A DNA stretch of 64,000 bases from Favolaschia claudopus (taxonomy: Eukaryota; Basidiomycota; Agaricomycetes; Agaricales; Mycenaceae): NCBI GenBank assembly GCA_037176885.1, contig JAWWNJ010000067.1:186001-250000 (forward strand). The letters are read 5' to 3'. The position numbers were made by a program, and so were the translations under genes. Positions within the stretch are counted from its first letter, which is position 1; each line of letters opens with the position of its first letter. Below are positions 12,091 through 24,121 of the stretch, piece by piece. The notes under the pieces are model-generated. The model was not told where the DNA came from. It ran no database searches and saw only the letters and a program-made list of their open reading frames with translations.

Positions 12091-15000
12091 ATGACTTCGC
12101 ATTCCTTCCAGATTCTCTCCGACAAGGAGGTTATCGATATGAAACGGTCCAAGGGCATTGTGCGTTGTCGAACCTTCTTACCCCGGGTTCGCGTCTGAGT
12201 TTTATGTCTGATAGATGGCTTGTGCTGAATGCCAGAGGTGAAATTACTCACTTTGCCTTGTATTCGCCGTTTGACCCCTTTGTAGACGAAAACTAAAATG
12301 CGACAAGAAATTCCCTTGCAGTTCTTGTGGTGAGTGCGATCTTTTTGGTGCTAATCGGAAGCTCGAGCTCATTGTACTCAGTGCGACGAGGAAGGGCAGA
12401 TATTTGTCCCACAGGTGAGTGATTGGAGCCTACGACCGCGAACGAATCTCTGAGTGGATTCTGGGGCAGGCGACATGGGATTCATTGGCAGAGGGAGAAG
12501 GTCCGCTGGCTTTCGCTTCACTCCTTCTATGGTATCGCTCACAAACTCCAGAATAATGCGTTCCGAATCCCTCGCCCTCAGCACAACGATCCACAGCATG
12601 GGGGATCGAATAAAAGAACTCGAGGACGCCGTCGCACACGCCAACGGCGACGACAAATCTGAATCAAGCCATCCTCTTCTACGACAACCGCTCCTCAGCA
12701 TCAAATCCACCACCGAACTTCCTCGCTCACATAGTGCTCCTATTCCCGCTCAATCTAGTTTTCAATCCGGCGCAATGGCGGTCGTAGATTCGGATACTAC
12801 GCGATATTTCGGGCCTACAGCGGGGCCGGCGGTGAGTTGGCATTACTGCTCGTGTGCTACTCGTGTGTCTGACGATTCTTTGTTCCTTGAACAGGCCATG
12901 CTCTCGGTAAGTCATCCTACGAGCTCTCTAGCTCACGCGTTTTCTATCTTCATCGACTCAATCCGCCTGCAGGTACAAGGCAGCCACGGCTCCGACCGCT
13001 CCGAATACGCCCCGCCCTTCGCCCAAACCATCGAATCCTTCCCCCTCGGCACCGCAAGCCCCTCCTCATCCTCATGGGACACCAACCCCTGCATCGAAAC
13101 CCTCCTCAAACAGCTCCCCGACGAACTCCGCGCCTGGGCCCTCTACAACATCTTCATCTCCGAAGCCTCTTGGTACGGCACCCCCACCATGCCCGACCAG
13201 CTCCAAGAGCTCATGCTCATCCTCTACGGCGTCGGCGCCACATCCTCGACGATCTCGCCACACGGCCTCGCTGTGGTGTTCCTCGCCTTCGCCGCAGCCG
13301 CGCTGGCGGATACGTCGCTGCAGGCGTACAGCGCTGAGGCGGATAGGTATTTCGATTTGGGAAGGGCGGCGTTGACCTTGAAGAGTGTTTTTGATTCGGA
13401 GGATTTGAATACGATTAGGGCGTTGGTGATGGCGGGGCTTTATTATGCGACGGGTGGCGCGAGGTATAGTATTGAGAGCTCGTGGACAATTACGTCGATG
13501 GCCGTGGCGCTTTCTCAGAGGGTGAGCTTCATTCGTTTCTCTTGTTCTTCCAATTTGAATTGAAGCGAATTAACTTGTTTTTCTTCCGGTGCAGCTTCGA
13601 CTCCGTACGTCCAATTCTTCCCCCCTTCATTGAGTCGGTCGTTTAAAGTTTCTTTTAGATCGAGAGAGCGATAATGCCCGCTTCGATCACCAAACAGCCG
13701 AAAGACGACGGGTAAGCCTCTTTTTTTCCTTCTCCCTCGCAGCCCACTGATTCAGTACCCACACAGGCTCTCTTCTGGGAGGTATACTCGATGGAAACAT
13801 ACCGGGTACGATTATCATTGACACCTCGCTGCCCGTTCCCTCGCTGACAAGCATTCAGTCTCTCTCCTTCGGTCGACCACTAGCGATCCCGCTGGCCGAC
13901 GTTACTTGCGAGTGGCCCGAAGACGTGGAGCAGACGACGGACAGTCGCGGAAATATTATACCCGGGTGTGAGTATCATCTTTCTTTGTTTCTCACCGCCC
14001 CCGTGTAGCACCATCGCTAACCCTTTCCTTCTTCCCCTCTCTCTAGTCTTCCGCACAAAATGGACCTTCACCAAAGATGTAAGCTATTTCTTCCTCGCTC
14101 TCCTGCTTTCCCCTTCCTTTCCTCCGCCCCCAGAACTACGCTGACACCACCTCTTCGTCATCCAGGCCACCGCCCCCATCGCCGAAGTTTACAGCAGCGC
14201 CAGATCCCCTTCCTACGAAGACGTCCTCAGCCTCGATCAACGACTCCGTCGATTCATGGAACGCGCGCCGTTCCCCCATTACGCAGAGAAGGCGCGCAAG
14301 ACGGGGACGTTGTTGTGGTATGTCCGCGCGCAGGTGATACCGCGGTTTGCTGCGAATAGTATGTCCTCGTCCCACTTGATTCTCCCCTTCGTTACAGTAT
14401 ATTAATATACCTCCAGTGATGGTGTACATCCACCGCGGCTCATTCCTCCAAGCGCTCAAGGATAACCCGCTTAATCCGTTGGAAGGACCTTATGCCGCGT
14501 CGTTCTTGGCTGCGTATCGCGGGGCGTCTATGATCATTAAGTCGGATACAAGGAGTTTTGCTCTGTTTCCGCAGACGTTTCATCGGTGGTGGCCGATATG
14601 GAAGAGTCGTGCGTATCTATCTAATTCTCTCATCTCTTTCTGCGTTAATCATTGCTGTCTTTCGCCGCAGTCGTTAATGCTTCTGTGCGTGAAATTGCGT
14701 TGGTTTTCCGGGTCTCGAATACTCACATATGGATGGGTCTCTAGTTTATCGTGGGATCCATCGTCGCGAAGACGCCTACCGCAGCTATGGCGAACACAGC
14801 TTACTCTGAGCTGCTCTCGGCTGTGCAGATTCTGGAGCAAGGCGCGACTCACTCATTCCTCGCAGCAGGCAGTCTGGTACGTCTCCAGCTCAACCATACT
14901 TGCATCGCGACAGCCTGTAACATTCCTTTCCGCAGCCCGTCCTCCAACGCCTAAAGAACAAAGCATCTTTGGTCTACGCCTCCTTCAACCCCCATCCTCT

Positions 15001-15478
15001 CGACACGGATGCATGCTGTCCCATAACCTCCTCCTGCGGCGAACTAGCCACCGACAAAGACTTCGCCATGCTCGCCGGCGCGGACCCCCTCCTACACCCC
15101 CTCCCACCGCCGTCCATCCCCCATATGCCCTCCCTCATCCCCGACATCATGCCCCCTCCTCCTCCTCCCCCATCCACGTCGAACTCCACGCCGGACTCTT
15201 GGCTCTCCGACCTGCCCGCCGATCCACACCCACATCAAAATGGTTACGCGTGGTCGAACTTCCCCTTCGAGCCCATCTGCAAGGATAATTTCTGCTTCTT
15301 AGGTCCGAGTCACGAGGAGTTGAAGCCAAGCGCGGATTTGGACGAGTATCTGACGGCGCAGATGGATATGGAGGGAATGCATATGGCAGCATATCCGCCT
15401 GCGTATTGTAGGGATTCGGGACCGAGGTCGGATGGGGAGTGGGCAAGTTTTTTGAGTGTGTTGGATATGGAGGGGTAA
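12091..15478 (+). CDS. Zn(2)-Cys(6) zinc-cluster transcription factor with fungal-specific regulatory domain
   Basis: Predicted nuclear DNA-binding regulator. Exons from 12091 splice to KRSKGI then MACAECQRRKLKCDKKFPCS and SCVRRGRADICPTG, giving a CX2CX6CX5CX2CX8C binuclear zinc cluster near residue 25. A linker coiled coil follows (MGDRIKELEDAVAHANGD). The middle homology region of the Fungal_trans type is long: WALYNIFISEASWYGTP, LGRAALTLKSVFDSEDLNTI, ALVMAGLYYATGG, then RRALFWEVYSMETYRSLSFG and FRTKWTFTKD after several introns. Further on come AAYRGASMIIKSDTRSFALF and a Pro-rich tail ending in FLSVLDMEG. About twelve short introns are needed. An in-frame ATG at 12010 would add 27 residues; 12091 has A at -3 and is preferred. 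Its targets are not visible. Confidence 0.88.
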
Positions 15479-16730
15479 CTCAGTCTTTGGTTTCAAATTC
15501 TTTTGTTTTCGCGAGCGTCGTTGCGCAATGATTTCGATACGATACTTATGATATGAAGTTCCAAGTTATTAGAGCACCTGTATATATAGTGTACATATTA
15601 CTTACATCCAGCGTATGGTTCTTTTTCAATTGAGTTCGAGATTGCGACGATTGTTTTTATTTTTGGTTGCAGTCTTAGATCGGTTACGGTTCGGATAAAA
15701 GCGAGCCTATATTCGAAGCCTCCGGGCTCCCATATTTCGTAGAAGGAAGGCAAGAGCTAAATGCGGGATTGCCAAGGAAACCCCGATGATGCCCGCCATC
15801 AGAGCATGATGACGGCAGCAATGAAGCGGAGGGCGCCCACCTTCGCGGACCGCTCGCGCCGGCTGTGTGACACCAGTGACAAATCTTTCTTGACGACAAC
15901 ATTCATCTGCTTTTGCAGCCTGCCCCTTGGCCTGCCCCTGGTTCCGTCCTCTAAATATGGGGCTCGAAGTGCAAGCCAAGGCCAAGCAGGGGTGACGTCG
16001 ACGACGACAAGTTGCCGGCGCCATCTCGTCGTCGGAGCCTTGAAGTGATTCGTCAAAACTTGAATTTTCACTGACTTGCGAGATTCTGAACCGGTATGCT
16101 TGGGCTCAATCGCGTTGCAAGTAGAAACATCTGTCCTGTATTTCAATGACTTCCATCTTGAAATTTCACACCAGGAATCTCTCTATTTAATCTCCGCGCC
16201 GCCGGAAATCCTCAACGGAACTCTGGTCAGTTTCGCGAGAATTATTCGAATCCTGAAGGCAGTGTCTGCCGATGTCCCGCTGCATTCCATGACTATTGCA
16301 TGCCGCCGCCGTCTTACTACAGACCATTTCCGGACCTCGATCCGCCGCCACGCATTCGCATTTCAGCCTGGATCAATTTGCAAAGTTGGCCGTCAACTTC
16401 CCAGCATCCTCACTCGAATAATGCCACATTCGTCCGATAGCTGACCAGCTTTACCTTCAGCTGTCAATGTCAACTGGTTCTTTTTCGTTTACTTTTTCCA
16501 ACCGCAAACCTCTGGCGTTACTTGCCGCGTAACTTGAGCGTAACCACCGAACATTCGCTCTCAGCACAGCCAAAGAAACATTCTTTCGTCAGTGCGCAGC
16601 ACGAAAGAATATTTTCCGCTACACATTCCTCGGTAGCACACCCGAGTGCGCAGCAGGTTATTTTTTCTTTCAGCGACGTTTCGCATAACGGTGAATTTTA
16701 CCGTTGTCTTCTTTCTACAGAGGGTCGACG
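15479..16730. other. Intergenic stretch, 1.25 kb
   Basis: 3' region of the zinc-cluster regulator, then the upstream region of the secreted Ser/Pro-rich gene. Open frames at 15680-16450 have no recognisable domain and no exon support. Confidence 0.4.
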
Positions 16731-16738
16731 TATAAAAG
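16731..16738 (+). promoter_or_regulatory. TATA box of the Ser/Pro-rich secreted protein gene
   Basis: TATAAAAG, 113 bases upstream of the ATG at 16851, followed by a CT-rich leader (CTTCACCTCATC-like) that is typical of strongly expressed fungal genes. Confidence 0.65.
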
Positions 16739-16850
16739 CGCTTGGGAAGTTTCGAGTGGATTCATCCAGCTCTTCACTTCAACCCACTTCACCTCATCAA
16801 CCTCTTCTTCGCCTTGTCAGTCTCTCCAACCATCCACATCCATTCCCACA

Positions 16851-17576
16851 ATGAAATACTTCCACCAACTCATCACCGCGGCCATCGCTTTGACCTCTGC
16901 GTCGCTCTCGAATGCGGCTCTGATCCCGGTATGTCCTCAGCAAATTTAGCACTCAACTCCATGTCTGACGACCAACCACCGAACGTAGATCGCGTCTCAG
17001 AGTATCCTCCCGCCCGCGCCGTCGCATTCTGGGCGCCCCTCCGGCTCTCACTCCCATATGCCGATCCCACCGTCGGGAAGTCTTGGCATCGCCCGGCCCT
17101 CAGGGTTCCCGCACCATCCCCCGCCCTCCGAGTCCGGCTGCCACATCCCCTTCCCCTCGGGATCCGCACCCCCAGCGAACTTCCTGCGCTCGAGATCGCA
17201 TGACATGCTCAGCGCTTCTGATGGCGTCCCCCACCCCTTCCCCTCTCACTCAGCCGGCGAATTCGCGCCTCACTGCAGCGGAGGCGGCGTCTTCCCCTCG
17301 GGAAGCATCGGTATCGGCGGCCCCATCCCGCCTTCGGGCTCGCAAGGTGTGATCGAACCGTCTGGAAGCGTTGGTGGGGAACAGCCGCCTGCGAGTACTA
17401 CTACCGTCGTTGTCGCGCCTTCGGAGTCTCAGAGCGTTGAACCCTCTGCCACGAGCTCGCAGGAAACTGAAGCGGCTTCCTCCTCGGCAATTGATGAAAG
17501 CTCGACGTCGGAGAGTGTCGCGGAGCCTTCGAGCAGCGTTGATACCGTGGGGGCATCGGAGACTACTGTGGTTTAA
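16851..17576 (+). CDS. Small secreted Ser/Pro/Gly-rich protein
   Basis: A 221-residue predicted extracellular protein of unknown function. Exon 1 (16851-16928) encodes a signal peptide MKYFHQLITAAIALTSASLS followed by NAALIP. One intron (16929-16988) is removed. Exon 2 encodes a low-complexity region with repeated PSGS blocks (PIPPSGSLG, IPFPSGSAPP, VFPSGSIGIGG, PIPPSGSQG, EPSGSVGG) and a Ser/Thr/Glu-rich acidic tail. The tail suggests heavy O-glycosylation and an extended wall- or matrix-associated protein. There are two or three cysteines and no catalytic domain. A clear TATA box and CT-rich leader support expression. It is convergent with the glycoprotein gene to the right. Confidence 0.75.
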
Positions 17577-17947
17577 TTCGTGTTTGATTGAAGGAACGGA
17601 CGGATCGACTGACGGACATTTTCTTTTCCAATTAGTTGCTATCGAATTACATACAGCGTCGTTTTTTCTTCCTTTCTTTTCCTCCCCTTCCCAGCCATGC
17701 CTTTTACTTACCCCTTTTAATAATCAAAAACCACGTTGTTCACTGCAGTGTCTACAACGACTCGTTGTTATTTGAGTCGGTACCAACTCGCCAGGCGGAT
17801 CGCAACCTTCTCTCAATATTAATTACTTGAAGGTAAGGGCATACTGTACTTGATATAATCCGCAAAAAGTCCACCAACCAACCGACAAACATCATCATCA
17901 ATCTCCACAAAGAAGTCCGAATAACAATGGTGAACGCGACGTAAATC
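17577..17947. other. Convergent intergenic stretch
   Basis: About 370 T-rich bases between two converging stop codons, presumably both 3' untranslated regions. Nothing else seen. Confidence 0.5.
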
Positions 17948-19614
17948 TCAAACCACCGCCAACATACCCCCGGCAACGAAGCTCGCTAGCACAACGAGCA
18001 AGCCGGCGTGCATCCCGAGCTTCACTGTCGCGGCTGCGCCCGTGCCTGTCTGGCTGGGATTGGGATTCGCGCTGTTACTGTTGGAAGCTCCGTTGCTTCC
18101 GTTGCTGCCGGAGGGAGTGGGGCGGCCGGAGCCCGAATTTGAGCCGGAGGGGTTGGCGTTTGTGGGCTGGGCGGGTGGGTGAGCGAAAAGTAAGGGAGGA
18201 GAGAAAGGGAGGGAAGGGATGAATGAGCAGACGAAAACGATCATAGAAGATCCGAATGAACGAAAGGGGGATAGGTAGACGAGATAAAGGAGGGTGAATA
18301 CAAAGAAGGATGAATCTGACGACTCACTGCTGCACCGAAAAGCTGCTCCGATGAGAACGTGCGGCAGTTGCTGCTGGCCGGGACGACGGGTCTGTACGGC
18401 GGCTCAGTCGTCAATGGGTAAGGCATCTTCCATGTCAGAGTCTGGCCGTTTTCGACGTAGGTGCCTGTTCAGCCAAGATCAATAACGTTTCGAAGAAGAA
18501 GAATGATATATAAAGTCGAAGCAAGACAACGTAGATGAAAACAAAGATGCAAGACGAAGACTCACCAACAGGCGTCTGCCTCTCGCCCTCACACTCGACG
18601 AAGGTCCCATTGGTGAGGGTGTTGGGCATGTTGTATTCGCATCCGACGAGGTCGTAGCGATTTTCGCAGTAGTTGGGGGACTTGACGTCGTTGAAGCAGG
18701 CTTTGAGGCAGAAGAGGCCGGAGCCGACGAAAAGGTTCCAGTTCCTGATCTGGATAGGCAGAGTTGTCAGTTAGGAGATCCCGGTGAGGAGACGGGGAGA
18801 GGGAAAGGGGTATATGGCAGAGCGAGATGGGGTATCGGGATTGAAAAGACAAGACCTACCTGACCGGGGTTGGATCCGTCGATGAATTTGGGATCGAGGG
18901 AGTAGACGACTCCGCCTAGAGGATTTCCTTGTAAGTCGGCGCCATGAGGGTCGAGTTCTCCACCAGTGTCGGTAGGCGCGAGGTTGAGAGCGACGTTATC
19001 AATGAAACCAACGATCTGGATGTACGCCGTCGTGCGCATAAACTAAATTCCATTCCACATGTCGGCCAAGACAGCACAAGAGAAATAAGCGATCGAAGAC
19101 GCACCTGAAGCCCGTGGATCGAACCAGGAGGAATCGGCCTGCCACCCCACCGCGGGTTGGTGCAGAACGAAACGACCTTGGCCTCCTCGTTGCCCATCTC
19201 GCTGTTTGGGTCTGGTGCGCCCCACAAGCAAAAGTCGCTCTGTATTCCGACCGTCAGAAGAATGATGGAAACTACGGACAAGACTAGTCGCCAAGAACTC
19301 ACAGCATTGTTGACGACGAGGGTCTGGCAATTGGCTGTGGAGGATGCGTTTGCGGCGCCGCATTGGTTGTACCCGAATTGGGGGCCACGGAGGACGGCGA
19401 AGGGGTATACTTGGGTGGGGAGGGCGGTGTAAGGGAAGGTGAGGGTGGCAAGGATCGGAGTGCCTTCTCCGCCCGCGACTTGGCGCTCTGCGAGCTCGTG
19501 TGTCGGGGACGGGGCAGGGGTTATGACGGGCGCTTCGGGGTCGGCGAGGACGACATTGGAGAGAGAGAGGATGGCCCAGGCGAGGAGGACCGCGTTGGAG
19601 GGGAGGAGGAGCAT
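17948..19614 (-). CDS. Secreted, probably GPI-anchored protein of the basidiomycete 'macrophage-activating glycoprotein' type
   Basis: Predicted cell-surface glycoprotein. From ATG 19614 it starts with a signal peptide (MLLLPSNAVLLAWAILSLSN). The conserved core is spread over exons: QFGYNQCGAANASSTANCQT, SDFCLWGAPDPNSEMGNEEA, KVVSFCTNPRWGGRPIPPGS, TTAYIQIVGFIDNVALNLAP, then GGELDPHGADLQGNPLGGVV and LFCLKACFNDVKSPNYCENR followed by YDLVGCEYNMP. The spaced cysteines suggest disulfides. A Ser/Gly/Asn/Pro-rich stalk (NPSGSNSGSGRPTPSGSNGS) leads to a hydrophobic C-terminus (LLVVLASFVAGGMLAVV) of GPI-signal type. The family name comes from my memory of similar basidiomycete annotations; the molecular function is not established. 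Five or so introns. Confidence 0.75.
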
Positions 19615-21146
19615 CTTGGCGGAGTGAGGTCGAAGTCCTCGCAATTTATCTGCCAGCGTACATGTGGATCTAATTTTTGGCTTGGAAGTTCTTGGAACGT
19701 CACCAAGTCGGCTTGGGTCAGCTGGGCTTCAGACTCAGCGAAGGAAAACTGACCAAGAGTCTTCAGCGGCGTTCGTCCGCCGATGAAAACCAAGCCTCTG
19801 AGCTCATGCAGGCCCATGCCTTTCCTCAAACCGGACTTAGGACTCGGAGAGTGGAATGCGAACTCTGGAAAAGCCCCACTGGCAGACGTTCAACTTGATG
19901 AGTATCGATGAGGAGGCTGGCATCAGAGTATCCCACTCTGTGCTCTACCGTGATGTCGAACTTGTTCGTATGTTAGACGCTGCTGCTATGAGCAGAGACG
20001 AGGCGGAGCCACCAAGGGAAGAGGAGAAAAGAAATTTATTTGATCCTTGGTGATCCGAGTCCGTGGGAATATATTGCGTCGGCAAATGCCGGCCTCTACA
20101 AAAATTGAAGAACAGTCAAAGACAAGTAGAAACTGGGAAACATCGGCTCGTTCGAGGTTAAGTTCAAAATTCATAACGAGGGGAATGGACGATATCGCGC
20201 GGGATTAGGCCTACTAAGGTATTGTAAGCAATTTTTATTTTCAGAACTTTCGTTTACATACCGGATACATAGAGCCCCGTTCGTGCGGTCCATTGAAGCG
20301 CAAGGTCTAGCCAGCCTCCCGTCAGAATTTCTGCCGTTGCCCCCAGTCGTACGGCTCGGACATCGTGGTGGCGGGCAAGTGGCGGGAGTGCCGCGTGGTG
20401 CTTTCCCACGTCGCGCAATCACGTGTTGTGTTACTGTCACGCCCTTTCTTCTCCCACCCTCTCCCACCACCACCATGGGCTCGCACCAAAGTCCTATGGG
20501 GGGCGGATTGTGGCTCCCAGATCGCTCACTAGCTATTTAAGCCGGTGACTGCCTATCTAACGTGTCTCGAGGGATTCTGGCAGCCAAATCTTCCGTCTTC
20601 AAGGACGTGTTTTTCGTGGGCAGAGCAACTTGATGTTACTTGAAGGGCAGAGTTTGGGCAGAGTCGGAGTCGGCAGACATGATAGCATGCTTAAAGGTGC
20701 GCGATGATTTTCTCGCTGATTTCTTTTGCATTCCGACGTCAACTTCAGGCTGCTCTACCGTATAAATAACAGTGCGGAATGGCTAGATTCAGTGCGACTA
20801 GCGGGAATGAAGCGTCTCTTATCGACCAAGAAGCGCATACGTTCGAGGCATGGTCAGAAGTGTAGGCGCTTGTGCACTCTGTGCTTTCACGAAACCACGA
20901 GGAATTGAAGGAGATATGCTGCAATGAGGTTCCGGATACGTTCGGATTACCTCATAGGGAAGCGTCGTCTGAAATCCGACGCAACGCGTGGCCGTAGCTA
21001 CTTTGCGTGAGTCAATTCTTTGTCGTCGCCACACCTTCCAATATCTCCTCAATCTCCCTCAGCTATCGCGTACATTTCAACAAAACAGTACTGATACATC
21101 AATATCCCCCGATGCCCGAGTTGAATCCGACGGTGAGTTATTACTC
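19615..21146. other. Intergenic stretch, 1.5 kb
   Basis: Upstream region of the glycoprotein gene and 3' region of the GST gene. No coding family recognised. A TATAAATA-like string lies near 20760 on the plus strand but has no gene after it. Confidence 0.4.
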
Positions 21147-22394
21147 TCAAACCACCTCCATCCACCCACCTGCCTCCAGGCCTTCTACCAACCTCGCCCA
21201 TCTCCCGCCATGCCACCCGCACACACTCTCCCATTTTTCCGCCGGGAGAACGAGCTTGATCCAGATCAAGTACCCACCAAGCCACAAGTCGGCGTACGTC
21301 GGCTCTGGTGTCTCCAGGAGGTACGGGCACGTATTCTCTTCTTTTGAATTCTCTCCGCCCCCGTTAGTAAATACTTTCAACTCCCCATTCACTTTCACGC
21401 CAGTCAACACGTCTCCAACACCCCTGGGCATCCCGTCCTCTCCCACCTCGTCCGCCGACCGCCAAACAGCCCTTCTCAGGCCGTGCGCCGCGGTGTCGAG
21501 ACACCAATTGTGCACCATGCCAAAAGCGGCTTCGACCTTCGCCCATTCGACTTTGTCTTCTTCGGTCCCCGGGCGGGGGGAGATGAGGTGCATGGGTTTG
21601 CCGTGGACCTGGGAATCGGCGTTAGTAAGTAATTCGCAGCATTCAGAGCGCGAAGGAAGGATGCATGCCAAAAAAGCTAATGCTCGACGCAGACGAAGCG
21701 TATGGATGTATGCACTAACCTTCTCCCGTTTAAATCGGAACGCCGTCTGGCTCCGCTCGTCAAGCAGCGCGTCGGAAGCGGGTATGGCGAATAGATAGAG
21801 GGGGTGGAAGAGCGGGAGCATGGCGGCTTCGAGCGCCATGAACAGCAGCGGGAAGGTTGTGCCAGTGTATGTCGGCATTAGGTTGCGAATCGGAAGCGGG
21901 GGCGATGGCGAGGACGGGGATTCGGATTCGGGGGACGCGGGGTAGGTGGCGTCGAGGTAGATGGCGATTTTGGTGCTGTCGGCGATGATGGCCCCTAAAG
22001 CGAGTAAATATCTCGTGGTGATACGCAGGAAACGAAACTGACCGGTACTCAAGTCCCAGATACAGGGCAACGTCCAGCAATCCGTCACCCCATCAAGTTT
22101 CTTGCGGGTAGGCAAGGCGCCGAGCTCGCGGCTCGTCTTTTCGATGTCGGCGTAGAGGACCCAGACGGTTTTGTACGGGAGGCGTTTGTGATTCAGTGCG
22201 AGTCTGTGGTGGGTGGAGTCAGATCTCAATTCGTTGTTCAGCGGGGCCGATTTGACACGATAGCCGGTGAGGCTTGGGCGAAACAGCTCTCAGAGGTAAA
22301 GGTGAATGACCGAGACAACTCACCTCGTCTTCCACGCGTTCGGGGACCATGCTTTGGTGGGGAGGCTGGACGCAATGTCGTAGAAGAGGATCAT
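21147..22394 (-). CDS. Glutathione S-transferase, fungal etherase/FuA-like
   Basis: Predicted cytosolic glutathione transferase. Exon 1 from ATG 22394 reads MILFYDIASSLPTKAWSPNA followed by WKTR, the start of a thioredoxin-like GST N-domain with the Ser-Pro-Asn-Trp-Lys-Thr block common to basidiomycete GTE/FuA enzymes. Exon 2 continues LALNHKRLPYKTVWVLYADI. The next exon has ADSTKIAIYLDATYP, the E/D-S-x-x-I region that contacts glutathione. The C-terminal helical domain includes FRFKREK, then after an intron EDKVEWAKVEAAFGMVHNWC and later ETPEPTYADLWLGGYLIWIK. Four exons with three short introns. Such enzymes act in detoxification and in cleaving aryl ethers; the actual substrate is not deducible. 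It is divergent from the MFS gene, 1.7 kb away. Confidence 0.85.
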
Positions 22395-24121
22395 CTTGGC
22401 GTCGTTTTTTCTTTGAGTTCAGTGGAGTGGAAGGGAGAGGCAAAGGAGGGGGGGATTCAGAGCTAAATGTTCTGGGAATGATTATTGTTACGACACCAGG
22501 TGCGTCTTCGTCGGATTTGGAGTTGCTTCCGCTAAGCAAGTTTATTGACGCGAAAGACGGAGTTAGGTGATAGTGCGTGATATAGGCGGATTCGTTCTTT
22601 CGCTATGTATGTTCTGGATTCTGCTTGACGCATGCGCGGTCAACTCGGAGCTCGTTTGCCGTATGTTGTCTCTACGCCGCCAACGTGCGAAGGTTTGATT
22701 GAGTTCGTTTCGCCAGCTTCCTCGGAGTCTACACGGCAAGTTAACATTAACATTGACCACCGCTCATTCGAGCCACTGATGGTCTCTAGATAATACCAAT
22801 TGTATCGCACGGTTTGGCCAAGTCTCCAGCACCCTTGCTTCGCCTCGCGGGCAATATCCCTCTGGTTCTGAGCGTCGCTGAGCCAAGTAATTCAATGGCA
22901 ACAATCGCCTCCGTATGGTGAAAACCACGTTCAGTCGCCCTCGGTCTTTCGGCGTATATACCGCGTACCAAAAGAAGCGAGAACGAGCTAGTTATGTACA
23001 CCGGTTCCACTGGAAGATACTGATCTATTTGGTTCCTCTTTGACTTCAGTTCATTGAGATACCGGTCAGTGGCTTGGTTTCAACTTTTCGACTTCAGATG
23101 CTGATTGGGTAGTCCTAGGCGTCGTAGCAGTTCAAACGTTTACGAGAAACCGATGCAGTCCAAAGAAAGCAGTAAACTACCCAGAATTTCAAAAACCGTG
23201 AACGGCCCCAGACTTTTGCTTATTCGGGAGTCAGGAGTTGCGCGAAAGCGCTTCACCTGAACTCAGGCGCCAACTCAAGATGGGATACGGTGATGCCCCA
23301 CGTGATCGCGATTTAGATCAGTCCCCTAGCCAAACACTTGCAAGCAAGCTTTTCATCCTTTCACCACGACCACGTTGCGCCCATCTGAAACTACCTTGTG
23401 GCCTTCAAGTTGGGCTTGCTTCTGGCTCAACAGTATCCAGTGGCTAACCTTCAAACTTTCGATTCACGGTCGGCCGGGGTCCAGGTAGCTTCTTTACTTA
23501 TTTCGGGTGTGCATGCTAGCAGCCAAACCGGGGGCAGCGAAAATGTTGGAGCCTCTGAAACGAATGTAAAAACTAAAATTGCTTCCGATCCGCGCCCGTT
23601 TGACGTTCATTATTGTCTAGGTCGACTGTAATTCGCCCCCGTCTTCTCCCGTGCACGTTTTGAGGTTTGAATTCATTCAATGTCCTGTATCGCTCATCCT
23701 GTCTAGACAGCAAACCGATAATCTATGCATTCTACGATATGTCTGTCAGCCGCTTTGCAGAGAATGAATGAATATATACGGGGAGAAGACCAAGAGAAGA
23801 CAGCTATTCGGGTCCACCTTTAATTCATGTTCGGCGGCTCTAACTCTCCTCGCTGGCTTCACTCACTAATCGAGCTCGTGCAGACAAGTTAGCACAGGGT
23901 CGACAGCGAACCCGAAAAGCACTTCCGATGCCGTCGAACAATCGACAAACTCAATGCTAATTTATGTACCGCACTCATCGCTGACGCAAGTGTGCGCCGA
24001 CTGTGCTCTGGTCTTTTCCTCTGTCTCTTCGTCATTATCATCGGTCTGCTTGCCCCAGTTTCACCTACTTGCAATCTCTTCTTGCGTTTCCAAGATCACT
24101 TCTATTTCTTGGGATTCAAAA
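22395..24121. other. Divergent intergenic stretch, 1.7 kb
   Basis: Upstream region shared by the GST gene (minus) and the MFS gene (plus). No coding family recognised. A CCACGTGATC string lies at about 23297. Confidence 0.4.

Noticed and set aside
12378..12713. Antisense frames of 111 and 69 codons across the zinc-cluster gene
   Set aside because: They are shadows of the well-supported plus-strand exons.
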